Assembly: GCF_026107455.2 (NCBI RefSeq)
Contig: NZ_JAPCHY010000005.1
Span: 62,001 to 126,000 of the forward strand
Source: Xanthomonas chitinilytica
Lineage (GTDB): Bacteria; Pseudomonadota; Gammaproteobacteria; Xanthomonadales; Xanthomonadaceae
Direction of reading: 5' to 3'
Length of the DNA: 64,000 nucleotides
Shown here: piece after piece, positions 26,646 through 37,533 of the stretch
Layout of the letters: each line of letters opens with the position of its first letter
Numbering within the stretch: position 1 is the stretch's first letter
Translations under genes and position numbers: made by a program
The notes under the pieces: model-generated
The model's input: only the letters and a program-made list of their open reading frames with translations
Told to the model about the DNA's origin: nothing
Databases searched by the model: none

Positions 26646-29046
26646 AGCGCGCGACCCGACGGCGAAAGACAAGGAAGAGGCGGCGAGGCCGCGCCGTCGT
26701 TGGCGCTGGCTGCGCTGGAGCATCGCCGCGCTGTTGTCGCTGCTGCTGGTGCTGGACCTCGCCTTCCCGCCGCCGCTGCCGGCCTCGCGCGACACCAGCA
26801 CGCTGGTGGTCGCGCGCGATGGCACGCCGCTGCGCGCCTTTGCCGATGCACAGGGCGTGTGGCGCTACCCGGCCACGCCCGAGAGCGTGTCGCCGCTGTA
26901 CCTGCAGGCGCTGCTGAACTACGAGGACCGCTGGTTCTGGCGGCATCCGGGCGTCAACCCGTGGGCGCTGCTGCGCGCCGGCAGGCAATGGGTCAGCGAG
27001 CGCCGCATCGTCTCCGGCGGCTCCACCCTGACCATGCAGGTGGCGCGCATCCTCGACCCGCACACGCGCACGCCCTGGGGCAAGTTCAAGCAGCTGCTGC
27101 GCGCGGTGCAGCTGGAGGTGCACTTGGACAAGCGGCAGATCCTGCAGCTGTACCTGGAGCGCGCGCCCTACGGCGGCACCATCGAGGGGGTGGAGGCGGC
27201 CAGCTGGGCCTACCTGGGCAAGCCGGCGGCGCAGCTGTCGCAGGCCGAGGCGGCGCTGCTGGCGGTGCTGCCGCAGTCGCCCAGCCGGCTGCGTCCGGAC
27301 CGGCACCCGGAAGCGGCGCAGCGCGCCCGCGACAAGGTGCTGGAGCGGATGGTGGAACTGGGCGTGTGGTCGCCGGAAGAGGTCGCCGATGCGCGGATCG
27401 AGCCGGTGGTGGCGCGCTCGCTGCAGGCGCCGCTGCATGCCGCGTTGCTGGCGCAGCGGCTGCGCCAGCAGCAGCCGCGCGCCGCGCGCATCGAGAGCAC
27501 GCTCGACATCGGCCTGCAGCGCACCCTGGAGGAACGGGTATCGGCCTACTTCTCGCAGCTGCCCGAACGCACCTCCGCCGCCCTGCTGGTGGTGGACAAC
27601 GCCACCCTGGAAGCCCGCGCCTACGTCGGCTCGGTGGCGTTCGGCGACAAGGCGCGGCTGGGACACGTGGACATGGTGCAGGCCTGGCGTTCGCCCGGTT
27701 CCACGCTCAAGCCGTTCCTGTACGCGATGGCGCTGGACGACGGCCTGATCCACTCCGAAAGCCTGCTGGTGGACGCGCCGCAGAGCTTCGGCGGCTACCG
27801 CCCGGGCAACTTCGATGCTGCCTTCAATGGCCCGGTGGGCGCCGCCACCGCGCTGCGGCTGTCGCTGAACGTGCCGTCGGTGGACCTGCTCGACCGGGTC
27901 GGTCCCTCGCGTTTCGCCGCGCGCCTGGGCAACGCTGGCATCGGCCTGCGCTTCCCGCACGGCAGCCAGCCGAACCTGGCGCTGATCCTGGGCGGCACCG
28001 GCGCCAAGCTGGAGGAACTGGTCGGCGCGTTCGCCGCGCTCAACCGCGACGGCATCGCCGGCCACGTGCGCTACACCCCGGACGATGCGCTGATCGAGCG
28101 CCGGCTGGTATCGCCGGGCGCGGCCTGGATCGTGCGCGAGATCCTCGAGTCCAACCCGCGTCCGGGCTACGGCAGCGGCACCTTCGACGTCGGTTCGCGG
28201 CCGCGGGTGGCGTGGAAGACCGGCACCAGCTACGGCTACCGCGATGCCTGGGCGATCGGCAGCACCCGCCGCCACACCGTCGGCGTGTGGGTCGGCCGCC
28301 CCGACGGTACGCCGCTGCCGGGCCAGTACGGCGCGGTGACCGCGCTGCCGCTGATGTTCGAGGTGATCGACAGCCTGCCGCGGGCGCAGGGCGACAACGC
28401 GCCGCGCGCGATGCCCGCCAGCGTGCAGGAGCAGGACATCTGCTGGCCGCTCGGCACCGCCGCTGCCGAAACGCCGCCGGCGCTGTGCCAGCGCCGCTTC
28501 CCCGCCTACGTGCTGGACGGGGCGGTGCCGCCCACCTTCGCCGAACGCGATGCGCGGCTGTGGCAGCCGGGTCTGGTGCGTGTCCAGGTCGATGCCGCCA
28601 GCGGACTGCGGGTGTCGCCGGGATGCGAGGGCCGGCGGGTATTGAAGGAGGTCGAGATCGCGCGCTGGCCGGCGCGGGTCTCGCCCTGGCTGCCGGCCGC
28701 GCAGCGGCAGGCGTCGCGGCTGCCGCCGCTGGCGCCGGGCTGCCCCGGCGACGGCCGCGACAGCGGCGGCGCATTGCACATCGAGGGGCTCAACGACCGC
28801 GCGGTGCTGGCGCGGGCGCCGGGTTCCCGCCACGGCGTACGCCTGCAGGTGCGCGCGCTGGGCAGCGACGAGCCGGTGGACTGGTTGCTGGACGGGCGCT
28901 GGATCGCCCGCACCCAGGGCGCGCGCCCGTTCCTGCGCGACTACGACGAACCGGGCGAGCACACGCTGACGGCGCTGGCCGGCGACGGCGCCTGGACCCA
29001 GGTGCGTTTCCGGGTGCTGCGCCCGGTGCGGGAGGAGACGCGGTAG
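26638..29046 (+). CDS. pbpC: Penicillin-binding protein 1C
   Basis: Bifunctional peptidoglycan glycosyltransferase/transpeptidase anchored in the inner membrane. 802 residues: a membrane helix (~28-42), the glycosyltransferase domain with NYEDRWFW (Glu ~96) and SGGSTLTMQ, the transpeptidase domain with STLK (Ser ~355) and KTGT (Lys ~527), and the C-terminal beta-rich domain found in PBP1C. ATG 26638 gives a normal N-terminus. It belongs functionally with the alpha-2-macroglobulin gene upstream, from which it is separated here. Confidence 0.95.
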   Translation: MDEARDPTAKDKEEAARPRRRWRWLRWSIAALLSLLLVLDLAFPPPLPASRDTSTLVVARDGTPLRAFADAQGVWRYPATPESVSPLYLQALLNYEDRWFWRHPGVNPWALLRAGRQWVSERRIVSGGSTLTMQVARILDPHTRTPWGKFKQLLRAVQLEVHLDKRQILQLYLERAPYGGTIEGVEAASWAYLGKPAAQLSQAEAALLAVLPQSPSRLRPDRHPEAAQRARDKVLERMVELGVWSPEEVADARIEPVVARSLQAPLHAALLAQRLRQQQPRAARIESTLDIGLQRTLEERVSAYFSQLPERTSAALLVVDNATLEARAYVGSVAFGDKARLGHVDMVQAWRSPGSTLKPFLYAMALDDGLIHSESLLVDAPQSFGGYRPGNFDAAFNGPVGAATALRLSLNVPSVDLLDRVGPSRFAARLGNAGIGLRFPHGSQPNLALILGGTGAKLEELVGAFAALNRDGIAGHVRYTPDDALIERRLVSPGAAWIVREILESNPRPGYGSGTFDVGSRPRVAWKTGTSYGYRDAWAIGSTRRHTVGVWVGRPDGTPLPGQYGAVTALPLMFEVIDSLPRAQGDNAPRAMPASVQEQDICWPLGTAAAETPPALCQRRFPAYVLDGAVPPTFAERDARLWQPGLVRVQVDAASGLRVSPGCEGRRVLKEVEIARWPARVSPWLPAAQRQASRLPPLAPGCPGDGRDSGGALHIEGLNDRAVLARAPGSRHGVRLQVRALGSDEPVDWLLDGRWIARTQGARPFLRDYDEPGEHTLTALAGDGAWTQVRFRVLRPVREETR

Positions 29047-29136
29047 CGCATCCGCTTCCAGCGTCGTCCCCGCTCAGGCGGAAGGCGCTTTCCGGCGGCC
29101 GCATGGCCGGCCAACCGGCGGTTTCCGGCTGGATCG

Positions 29137-29162
29137 CAAGTCGCTGGGCGACCAGCGACTTG
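29137..29162. terminator. Strong hairpin between convergent pbpC and peroxiredoxin genes
   Basis: CAAGTCGCTGG and CCAGCGACTTG form a perfect 11-bp stem around GCGA. It lies 90 bp after pbpC and 96 bp before the end of the opposing gene, suited to ending both transcripts, though neither side has a T-run. Confidence 0.5.
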
Positions 29163-29258
29163 CGCTGTCGTGGAGCTTCTCCCGCCCGGGCGGGTCGACG
29201 GCGGAAAAATCGGCATGCCGCCGCTTCGCCGGCGCGCCAGCGCCGGCCGCCGCCGGTG

Positions 29259-29741
29259 TCAGCCCGGGATGTGCGCCAGCACGTACTCGGCCGAGGAGAC
29301 CTCGAACTTGCCGGGTTCCTCGATGAAGCATTCGCGCACTATGCCGTCCTCCAGGTACAGCGCGAAGCGGCGCGAGCGCATGCCCATGCCCGAGCCGCTG
29401 GCGTCCATCTCCAGCCCCAGCGCCCGCGACAGGTCGCCGTTGCCGTCGGACAGCATCTGCAGGCCGTCGGGCACCGACTGGGTCTTGGCCCAGGCCTGCA
29501 TCACGAACGGATCGTTCACCGCCATGCAGTACACCTCGATGCCGCGGTGGCGGAACTCGTCGAAATGCTCGACGTAGCCGGGCAGGTGGCGTGCCGAGCA
29601 GGTGGGGGTGAAGGCGCCCGGCACGGCGAACAGCACCGCGTTGCGGCCGTCGAACAGCGTGTGGGTGTCGACGGTCTCCATGCCTTCGCGGATGCGCTTG
29701 AGGGTGACTTCGGGGATGCGGTCGCCGACATGGATGGTCAT
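29259..29741 (-). CDS. Type II (PrxV-like) peroxiredoxin
   Basis: A cytosolic thiol peroxidase that reduces hydrogen peroxide and organic peroxides. The 160-residue protein has the peroxidatic Cys in PGAFTPTCSARHLPGY (Cys ~48), a second Cys at ~72 (VYCMAV), and the family segments DPFVMQAWAK and MGMRSRRFALYLEDG. Length and motifs match the glutaredoxin/glutathione-dependent Prx5 group. It appears to be a single-gene unit with a GGAGAACCC ribosome binding site. Confidence 0.92.
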   Translation of the reverse strand: MTIHVGDRIPEVTLKRIREGMETVDTHTLFDGRNAVLFAVPGAFTPTCSARHLPGYVEHFDEFRHRGIEVYCMAVNDPFVMQAWAKTQSVPDGLQMLSDGNGDLSRALGLEMDASGSGMGMRSRRFALYLEDGIVRECFIEEPGKFEVSSAEYVLAHIPG

Positions 29742-29894
29742 CGGGTTCTCCTAGGCTGAATTGAAGTTTAGCGGGCGCTGCGGGAAGGCGGCGTCGTTGC
29801 CTTGAAAACCGGGCATGCACGCACATTTCCCCGCCATGGGACCGGCATCGCCATCCCGGCATGCCATCTCCCGCCATTCTTGCAGGAGTACACG

Positions 29895-30368
29895 ATGAGC
29901 ATCGTACGTTACCGCCAGTGGCCGGCACAGGCCGCTTTCCAGAATGAGATCCGCCAGCTGTTCGGAGCGTTGCTGGACAACGACGGCCAGGCCGCGACCG
30001 ACGATTCGGCCGTGGTCACCGCGCAGTGGGTGCCGGCCGTCGACATCCGCGAGGAAGCCGGCCAGTTCGTGCTGTACGCCGACCTGCCGGGCATCGACCC
30101 GGCGCAGATCGAGGTGCAGATGGACAAGGGCATCCTCTCCATCAAGGGCGAGCGCAGGCTGGAGAACGCGCCCGAAGGCGAGCGCTTCTCGCGCGTGGAG
30201 CGCCGCCACGGCAGCTTCCACCGCCGTTTCGCGTTGCCCGACAGCGCCGATCCCGAGGGCATCAGCGCCAGCGGCAACAACGGCGTGCTGGAGATCCGCA
30301 TCCCCAAGCGCGCCGAAGTCACCCCGCGCCGCATCCAGGTGGAAACCGGCAGCCGTACCGCGCAGTGA
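29895..30368 (+). CDS. Hsp20/alpha-crystallin small heat-shock protein
   Basis: An ATP-independent holdase. 157 residues with an alpha-crystallin domain (VPAVDIREEAGQFVLYADLP to EIRIPKR, ~residues 47-140), the GVLEI signature, and a C-terminal tail that lacks the classical I-x-I anchor except for RIQV. AGGAG lies 7 nt before ATG 29895. The next gene is the DnaJ-like cbpA, which fits a stress-response context. Confidence 0.93.
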   Translation: MSIVRYRQWPAQAAFQNEIRQLFGALLDNDGQAATDDSAVVTAQWVPAVDIREEAGQFVLYADLPGIDPAQIEVQMDKGILSIKGERRLENAPEGERFSRVERRHGSFHRRFALPDSADPEGISASGNNGVLEIRIPKRAEVTPRRIQVETGSRTAQ

Positions 30369-30376
30369 CCGGCGCA

Positions 30377-30400
30377 CGGTGGCGGCTTTGGCCGCCACCG
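30377..30400 (+). terminator. Hairpin after hsp20
   Basis: CGGTGGCGGC (30377-30386) pairs with GCCGCCACCG (30391-30400) around TTTG, starting 9 bp after the hsp20 stop. The stem is long and GC-rich, but no T-run follows, so it may be an attenuator between hsp20 and cbpA. Confidence 0.5.
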
Positions 30401-30497
30401 GCCACGGCCGGCTGCCGGTAGAATCGGCCGGTGGCAACAGCCCGTTCGAAACGGCCCGTCGCCGCAAGGTGCCGGGCCGACTCTTTGAGGTAAGTGG

Positions 30498-31385
30498 ATG
30501 GAATTCAAGGATTACTACGCCACGCTGGGGGTGGAACCCAGCGCAGGTGAAGCGGAGATCAAGACCGCCTACCGGCGGCTGGCGCGCAAATACCATCCCG
30601 ACGTCAGCAAGGAGGCCGGCGCCGAGGAGAAGTTCAAGGCGGTCAACGAGGCCTACGAGGCGCTGCGCGATCCGCAGAAGCGCGCGGCCTACGACCAGCT
30701 GCGGGCCCAGGGCTACCGCCCGGGCGAGGAATTCCAGGCGCCGCCCAACTTCGGCGGCGGCCAGGGCTTCGATTTCGAGGAAGTGTTCGGCGGCGGTGCC
30801 GGCGGCGGCTTCAGCGATTTCTTCGAGAGCCTGTTCGCGCGCCAGCGCGGCGGTGGCCGCGCCAGCGGCTTCGCCGGCGCCGGTGCCGGCCCGCAGCCGA
30901 TGCGCGACACCCGCGCCAAGCTCGCGGTGCCGCTGGAGGCCGCCTACAACGGCGATACCCTGCGCATCACCGTCAACGGCCGCCAGCTCGACGTGCGCGT
31001 GCCCAAGGGCATCCGCCCGGGGCAGGTGATCCGCCTGGCCGGGCAGGGCAGCGGCGGCGGCAACCTGATGCTGGAAGTGGAATACGCCGCGCACCCGCAG
31101 TTCGAGGTCGACGGGCGCAACATCCTGTACACGCTGCAGGTCACGCCGTGGCAGGCAGCGCTGGGCACCAGCATCAGCGTGCCGACCCTGGGCGGAGCGG
31201 TGGAACTGAAGGTGCCGGCCGATTCGGAAGCCGGGCGCAAGCTGCGCCTGCGCGGCCGCGGCCTGCCGGGCAGCCCCGACGGCGACCAGATCGTGGAACT
31301 GGAGATCGTCGCCCCGGTCGCCACCGACGAGGCCCAGCGCAAGGCCTACCGCAACCTGGCCAAGGCCTTCGGCGAGACGGCGTAA
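30498..31385 (+). CDS. cbpA: DnaJ-class co-chaperone CbpA
   Basis: A J-domain co-chaperone of DnaK that lacks the zinc-finger domain. 295 residues: a J domain with HPD (YHPDVSKEAG) at residues ~6-68, a Gly/Phe-rich linker (~85-135) and two C-terminal substrate-binding beta domains (LRITVNGRQLDVRVPKGIRP; VPADSEAGRKLRLRGRGLPG). The usual cbpM partner is not adjacent. ATG 30498 follows GAGGTAAG. Confidence 0.93.
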   Translation: MEFKDYYATLGVEPSAGEAEIKTAYRRLARKYHPDVSKEAGAEEKFKAVNEAYEALRDPQKRAAYDQLRAQGYRPGEEFQAPPNFGGGQGFDFEEVFGGGAGGGFSDFFESLFARQRGGGRASGFAGAGAGPQPMRDTRAKLAVPLEAAYNGDTLRITVNGRQLDVRVPKGIRPGQVIRLAGQGSGGGNLMLEVEYAAHPQFEVDGRNILYTLQVTPWQAALGTSISVPTLGGAVELKVPADSEAGRKLRLRGRGLPGSPDGDQIVELEIVAPVATDEAQRKAYRNLAKAFGETA

Positions 31386-31509
31386 GCGCAATGGACAGGG
31401 GGCGGGCCCGCGGCTGGCCGGCACGCCCGCAACCCGTCGGCCGGGAAGCCCCCGGGTCAGGAGGCGCACCGAGGGCGTGGGGCGTCAGCTCCAGTGACGC
31501 CGGCGCACT

Positions 31510-31893
31510 TCAGGCCGCCGGCGGTTCGTCGCTGCTGAATACGCGCTCGATCACTTCCGACAGCTCGTGCTCGGAGAACGGCTTGGTGATGTAGGCGCGG
31601 GCGCCCTGGCGCATGCCCCACATGCGGTCGGTGTCCTGGTCCTTGGTGGTCACCAGGATCACCGGGATGTCCTGCGTGCTCGCTTCGCGGCGCAGCGTGC
31701 GCGTGGCCTGGAAGCCGTTGAGATTGGGCATCACCACGTCCATCAGGATCAGGTCCGGCAGCGAGGCCTTGGCGGCCTCGACCCCGGCGGCGCCATCGGT
31801 GGCGGTGATGGTTTCGTGGCCAAGCTTCTCGACAATGCGCTGGATGCCCAGCAATTGCGACGGCGAATCGTCGACGATCAGGATGCGCGCCAT
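31510..31893 (-). CDS. pilH: PilH-like single-domain response regulator
   Basis: 127 residues comprising only a receiver domain: acidic pair DD (8-9), phospho-acceptor Asp ~52 in LILMDVVMPN, and TKPFSE with the conserved Lys ~102. The sequences LLGIQRIVEKLGHE and TTKDQDTDRMWGMRQGARAY are those of PilH, which counteracts PilG in type IV pilus chemosensory control. No other pil-chp gene is adjacent. The internal ATG 31893 is preferred to 31905 because GGGGAAAAAC precedes it at the right distance. Confidence 0.78.
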   Translation of the reverse strand: MARILIVDDSPSQLLGIQRIVEKLGHETITATDGAAGVEAAKASLPDLILMDVVMPNLNGFQATRTLRREASTQDIPVILVTTKDQDTDRMWGMRQGARAYITKPFSEHELSEVIERVFSSDEPPAA

Positions 31894-31982
31894 GTTTTTC
31901 CCCATGTGAAGCCGGCAGTGTAGTGCGGCGATCGCACTGTCGTGAAGATGCCTGCGTCACGTCTGCGCAACGCCATCGCGGC

Positions 31983-32978
31983 TCAGTCCAGCCGCACCAC
32001 GGTGCGGCCGAACGACTGCCCCGCCAGCATGGCCGCGAACACCTCCGGCAGTTGTTCCAGGGTGGCTTCGCGGGTGCAGATGGTTTCCAGGTGGCGCGGC
32101 CTCCAGTCGCTGCCCAGGTGCTGCCAGACCTGGTCGCGGATGTCGCGCGCGGTGCCGGCCGAGGCCACGCCCAGCAGCGACACGCCGCGGATGATGAACG
32201 GCATCACCGTCATGGCCAGGTCGGCGCTGCCGGCCAGGCCGGCCGAGGCGACGTTGCCGTAGGGGACGGTCTGCGCCAGCAGGCTGGTCAGCATGCCGCC
32301 GCCGACGTTGTCCAGGCCGCCGCCGAAACGGGCCGATTCCATCGGCCGGGCGGTGGCCAGCGCCTCGCGGCCGAGCACCTCGCTGGCGCCCAGCGTCCTG
32401 AGGTAGCCGGCGCGGTCGGCCTTGCCGCTGATCGCATGCACCTCGTAGCCGGCGCGGCTGAAGATGTCCACCGCCAGCGAGCCGACACCGCCGGTGGCGC
32501 CGGTGACCGCCAGCGGGCCAAGTTCGGGCGTCTGCCGGTTCTCGCGCAGGCGCAGCAGCGCCAGCGCGGCGGTGAAGCCGGCGGTGCCCAGCACCATCGA
32601 TTCGCGCAGCGACAGCCCGGCCGGCAACGGGATCGCCCATTTCGACTCCAGCCGCACATAGCGGCTGTAGCCGCCGTCGCGGGTCTCGCTCAGGCCGCAG
32701 CCGGTGGCCAGTACCGCATCGCCCTCGCGGAATGCCGGGTCGGTCGAGGCAACCACCTCGCCGGCCACGTCGATCCCGCCCACCAGCGGGAAGCGGCGCA
32801 GGATCCTGCCCTGGCCGGTGCCGGCCAGCGCATCCTTGTAGTTGACCGAGGACCAGCGTGCCCGTATCACCACCTCGCCCGGGCTCAACTGGTCCAGGGC
32901 CAGCGGTTCGATCCCGGCGCGGTAGCCGGCGTCGTCGTTGTGGATGCGAAATGCGGGAAACTGGGCGGGGATGGACAT
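31983..32978 (-). CDS. YhdH/AcuI-type NADPH oxidoreductase
   Basis: A medium-chain dehydrogenase/reductase, 331 residues. It has the N-terminal GroES-like domain (VNYKDALAGTGQG), a nucleotide-binding fold with TGATGGVGSLAVDIF, and the YhdH-type C-terminal segment LGVASAGTARDIRDQVWQHL. AcuI/YhdH members reduce acrylyl-CoA to propionyl-CoA, detoxifying acrylyl-CoA; that link to propionate is suggestive here because the prp locus is in the window. The exact substrate is not shown. Zinc ligands are absent, as expected. Confidence 0.88.
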   Translation of the reverse strand: MSIPAQFPAFRIHNDDAGYRAGIEPLALDQLSPGEVVIRARWSSVNYKDALAGTGQGRILRRFPLVGGIDVAGEVVASTDPAFREGDAVLATGCGLSETRDGGYSRYVRLESKWAIPLPAGLSLRESMVLGTAGFTAALALLRLRENRQTPELGPLAVTGATGGVGSLAVDIFSRAGYEVHAISGKADRAGYLRTLGASEVLGREALATARPMESARFGGGLDNVGGGMLTSLLAQTVPYGNVASAGLAGSADLAMTVMPFIIRGVSLLGVASAGTARDIRDQVWQHLGSDWRPRHLETICTREATLEQLPEVFAAMLAGQSFGRTVVRLD

Positions 32979-33121
32979 CGATGGACCTGGGTCGGCAACG
33001 GAAAAAGGCAAGATAGCCCTTCCAAAACGGCAGGTCTGCCCCATCTAGTAGAATCAGCGTCCGATTTACGGCTGGCGCTGCGGGAGTGGCCCGCGGAGCA
33101 GCCTCACCAGATGGAGCGTGC

Positions 33122-34231
33122 ATGGCCTGGAATACACCCGGCGGCAAGGGCGGAGACGGCCCCGACGACACTCGACGTGGCCCGTGGAAGCCGCGCGGCG
33201 GCAATGGCGGCGGAGGCTGGGGCGGCAATTTCCCCGGTCCGCTGAAGGATCTGTTGGATGGCGGCGTCTGGCGCTGGGTGCTGATCGTGGTCGCCCTGCT
33301 GGTGCTGTTCAGCAGCTTCCAGCTGATCGGCGAACAGCAGCGCGGCGTGGTGCTGCGCTTCGGCCAGTTCTCGCGGATCCTGCAGCCCGGCCCGAACTTC
33401 AAGCTGCCGTGGCCGATCGAGTCGGTGACCAAGGTCAACGCGACCCAGATCAAGACCTTCAGCAGCCAGGTGCCGGTGCTGACCCGCGACGAGAACATCG
33501 TCAACGTCTCGCTGAACGTGCAGTACCGGGTCGACGAGCCGCGCCTGTACCTGTTCGGTTCGGTCGATGCCGACCAGGTGCTGGAACAGTCGGCGCAGAG
33601 CGCGGTGCGCGAGCAGGTGGGCCGTGCCGACCTCAACGCCGTGCTGAACGCCCGCGGGCCGCTGGCCGCGGCGGCCGAGGAACGCCTGCAGGCCGCGCTG
33701 GGCGCCTACCGCACCGGCCTGTCGGTGACCGGCCTGACCCTGCCCGACGCCCGTCCGCCGGAAGAGGTGAAGCCGGCCTTCGACGAGGTCAACGGCGCCC
33801 AGCAGGTCAAGGAACGCCTGATCAACGAGGCCCAGGCCTACGCCGCCAAGGTGGTGCCGGAAGCGCGCGGCCAGGCGTCGCGCACCCGTACCGTGGCCGA
33901 GGGCTACAAGCAGGCGCTGGTCGCCCGCGCCCAGGGTGACGCGCAGCGCTTCAGCCTGCTGCAGGCCGAGTACAGGAACGCCCCGGAAGTGACCCGCAAG
34001 CGGTTGTGGCTGGAGACGGTGCAGGCGGTGCTGGCGGAGAACCGCAAGATCATCGGCGGCGATGGCCGCCAGCTGATCTACGTGCCGATGCCGGCCGATA
34101 GCGGCCGTACCAGCGCATCGCCGCTGCTCACTCCGGAAGTGCTGATGCCATCGGCCGGTACCCCCGCCGACAGCATCCGCAACCCGGATCGCAGCGTCAC
34201 CCGCTCCACAGGTCGTGAGGAGGCCCGGTAA
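33122..34231 (+). CDS. hflK: FtsH protease modulator HflK
   Basis: An SPFH-family inner-membrane protein that, with HflC, forms a cage around FtsH. 369 residues: a Gly-rich N-terminus (GGKGGDGPDDT), one membrane helix (WRWVLIVVALLVLFSSFQLI, ~50-70), the SPFH domain (LRFGQFSRILQPGPNFKLPW) and a coiled-coil C-terminus. ATG 33122 opens the family N-terminus MAWNTPGGKGG. The stop overlaps the hflC start (TAATG). Confidence 0.96.
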   Translation: MAWNTPGGKGGDGPDDTRRGPWKPRGGNGGGGWGGNFPGPLKDLLDGGVWRWVLIVVALLVLFSSFQLIGEQQRGVVLRFGQFSRILQPGPNFKLPWPIESVTKVNATQIKTFSSQVPVLTRDENIVNVSLNVQYRVDEPRLYLFGSVDADQVLEQSAQSAVREQVGRADLNAVLNARGPLAAAAEERLQAALGAYRTGLSVTGLTLPDARPPEEVKPAFDEVNGAQQVKERLINEAQAYAAKVVPEARGQASRTRTVAEGYKQALVARAQGDAQRFSLLQAEYRNAPEVTRKRLWLETVQAVLAENRKIIGGDGRQLIYVPMPADSGRTSASPLLTPEVLMPSAGTPADSIRNPDRSVTRSTGREEAR

Positions 34232-35094
34232 TGAAGAATTCCCTGTGGATTGGTCTGGCCGTCGCCGTCCTGCTGGGCCTGATGGGCTCGGTGTACGTGG
34301 TGCGCGAGGACCAGACGGCGATGGTCCTCAACCTGGGCAAGGTGGTGCGCGCGGACATCAAGCCGGGCCTGCACTTCAAGGTGCCGGTGGTGGAGTCGGT
34401 GCGGGTGTTCGACCGCCGCTTCCAGGTGCTGGACACCGCGCCGGCGCGCTACTTCACCGCCGAGCAGAAGGACGTCAGCGTCGACTTCTTCGCCATCGGC
34501 TACATCTCCGACGTGCGTGCCTATTACCGTGCCACCGGCGGCGACGGCCGCATCGCCAATGCCCGGCTGGCGCCGATCATTACCGACTCGCTGCGCAACC
34601 AGATCAACTCGCGCACGCTGCAGCAGCTGGTTTCCGGCGACCGCAGCGAGCTGATCGCCAACCAGCTCAGCGCGATCAACGATGCGGTGAAGACCCTGGG
34701 CATGCAGATCATCGACCTGCGCATCAAGCAGATCGACCTGCCGACCGACAGCCAGGTGATCACCGACGTGTACGAGCGCATGCGCGCCCAGCGCAAACAG
34801 GAGGCGGCCAAGCTGCGCGCCGAGGGCGAGGAGCAGTCGCTGACCATCCGCGCCCAGGCCGACCGCGAGAGCACCGTGATCGTGGCCGAGGCCGAGCGCG
34901 ATGCGCAGCAGCTGCGAGGCGAGGGCGATGCCCTGGCCGCGGCCATCTACGGCAAGGCCGGCTCCGCCGACCCGTCGTTCTACGCCTTCTACCGCAGCCT
35001 GGAGGCCTACCGCGGCTCGATGGCCGACGGCAACGGCGTGATCGTGCTCGACAAGAACGATCCGTTCCTGCAGTACCTCAAGAGCGACCGCTGA
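34231..35094 (+). CDS. hflC: FtsH protease modulator HflC
   Basis: The HflK partner, 287 residues, with an N-terminal membrane helix (LWIGLAVAVLLGLMGSVYVV), the SPFH domain, and a charged helical stretch (RMRAQRKQEAAKLRAEGEEQ) before DPSFYAFYRSLEAYRGSM, a hallmark of HflC. It shares one base with hflK, so coupled translation is expected. It completes the hflKC unit, followed 122 bp later by the DUF2065 gene and purA. Confidence 0.96.
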   Translation: MKNSLWIGLAVAVLLGLMGSVYVVREDQTAMVLNLGKVVRADIKPGLHFKVPVVESVRVFDRRFQVLDTAPARYFTAEQKDVSVDFFAIGYISDVRAYYRATGGDGRIANARLAPIITDSLRNQINSRTLQQLVSGDRSELIANQLSAINDAVKTLGMQIIDLRIKQIDLPTDSQVITDVYERMRAQRKQEAAKLRAEGEEQSLTIRAQADRESTVIVAEAERDAQQLRGEGDALAAAIYGKAGSADPSFYAFYRSLEAYRGSMADGNGVIVLDKNDPFLQYLKSDR

Positions 35095-35216
35095 CGGCCG
35101 GAGCCGTCGCGGCGACACCTGCGGGGACCCGGCGCATGCCGGGTCCCCGTTTCGTTTTGGTGCCGGCCCCGGGGCCGGCTGGCCGCGGCCGGACGGCCGC
35201 GGGAAGGGAGTAAGCG

Positions 35217-36939
<1,723 letters not shown>

Positions 36940-36967
36940 GTCGCAGCAGGAATGCCGTAGGAGGAAA

Positions 36968-36993
36968 GCCCCGCCGATGCGGGGCTTTTCTTT
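36968..36993 (+). terminator. Rho-independent terminator of purA
   Basis: GCCCCGC and GCGGGGC pair around CGAT and are followed by TTTTCTTT: a textbook intrinsic terminator. Confidence 0.9.
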
Positions 36994-37099
36994 GTGCGGA
37001 CGGTCGAAGTGCGGGGAGCCTGGTGGCTTCTTCCGGCTTCTTCCGGCTTCACGGTTTTTTCGGTGACGCTGTGGCCGCCAACAGGAGGAGAAAAGCACG

Positions 37100-37533
37100 A
37101 TGCGGCCAGGAGCGGAGAGTGAAGCGGGGCAGACAGCAAGCCTGGTTGCCGATGGGACGCCCCGTGCGCCGGACAGCTGGTCGCCGATTCCGGACATCGC
37201 CCAAGGCGGACGCTCCTGGGTGGCCCGCCTGTGGCGGCGGATATGCCGCGAGCCAGCCCTGCTGTTTTCCACGGCCTATGTGCTGGTGGCCTTCCTCGGG
37301 TTGTGGTCGAGCTACTGGTTCCACCGGGGCTTCGGCATCGCCATCCTCGACTACCTGCAAGCCAGCGACCATCTGGTGGGGGGCTGCGCAACCCTGCCCC
37401 TCTCCTGATTTTCGCCAGTGGCGTGCTGCTGGCGGTGCGGGTGAGCTGGCCGGATACGCTGCGCCGTCGCGCCCCGGCGTACATCGGCGCGTTGATGCAA
37501 CGGCTCAGGCCCGGCCCGGTGGGGCACTGTTGA
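37100..37533 (+). pseudogene. Frameshifted small membrane protein gene
   Basis: The frame opens well, with AGGAGGAG about 10 nt before ATG 37100. It runs through a membrane helix (LLFSTAYVLVAFLGLWSSYW) to DYLQASDHLVGG and stops at 37408. Directly at a run of six G (37377-37383) the matching continuation lies in the +1 frame: LRNPAPLLIFASGVLLAVRV, a second membrane helix, then SWPDTLRRR to a stop at 37533. One added base in the G-run would join the two into a ~145-residue two-helix protein. The family is not identified. It is either a pseudogene, a phase-variable gene or a sequencing error. Confidence 0.65.

Noticed and set aside
29801-29837. Possible sigma-32 promoter before hsp20 (CTTGAAA ... 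CCCCGCCAT)
   Set aside because: The spacing between the two elements is about 21 bases, longer than the usual 13-15, and the -10 element is imperfect.
37027-37050. Short CTTCTTCCGG direct repeat as a regulatory or phase-variable element
   Set aside because: Only about two copies, outside the coding sequence and before the ribosome binding site; too short to interpret.
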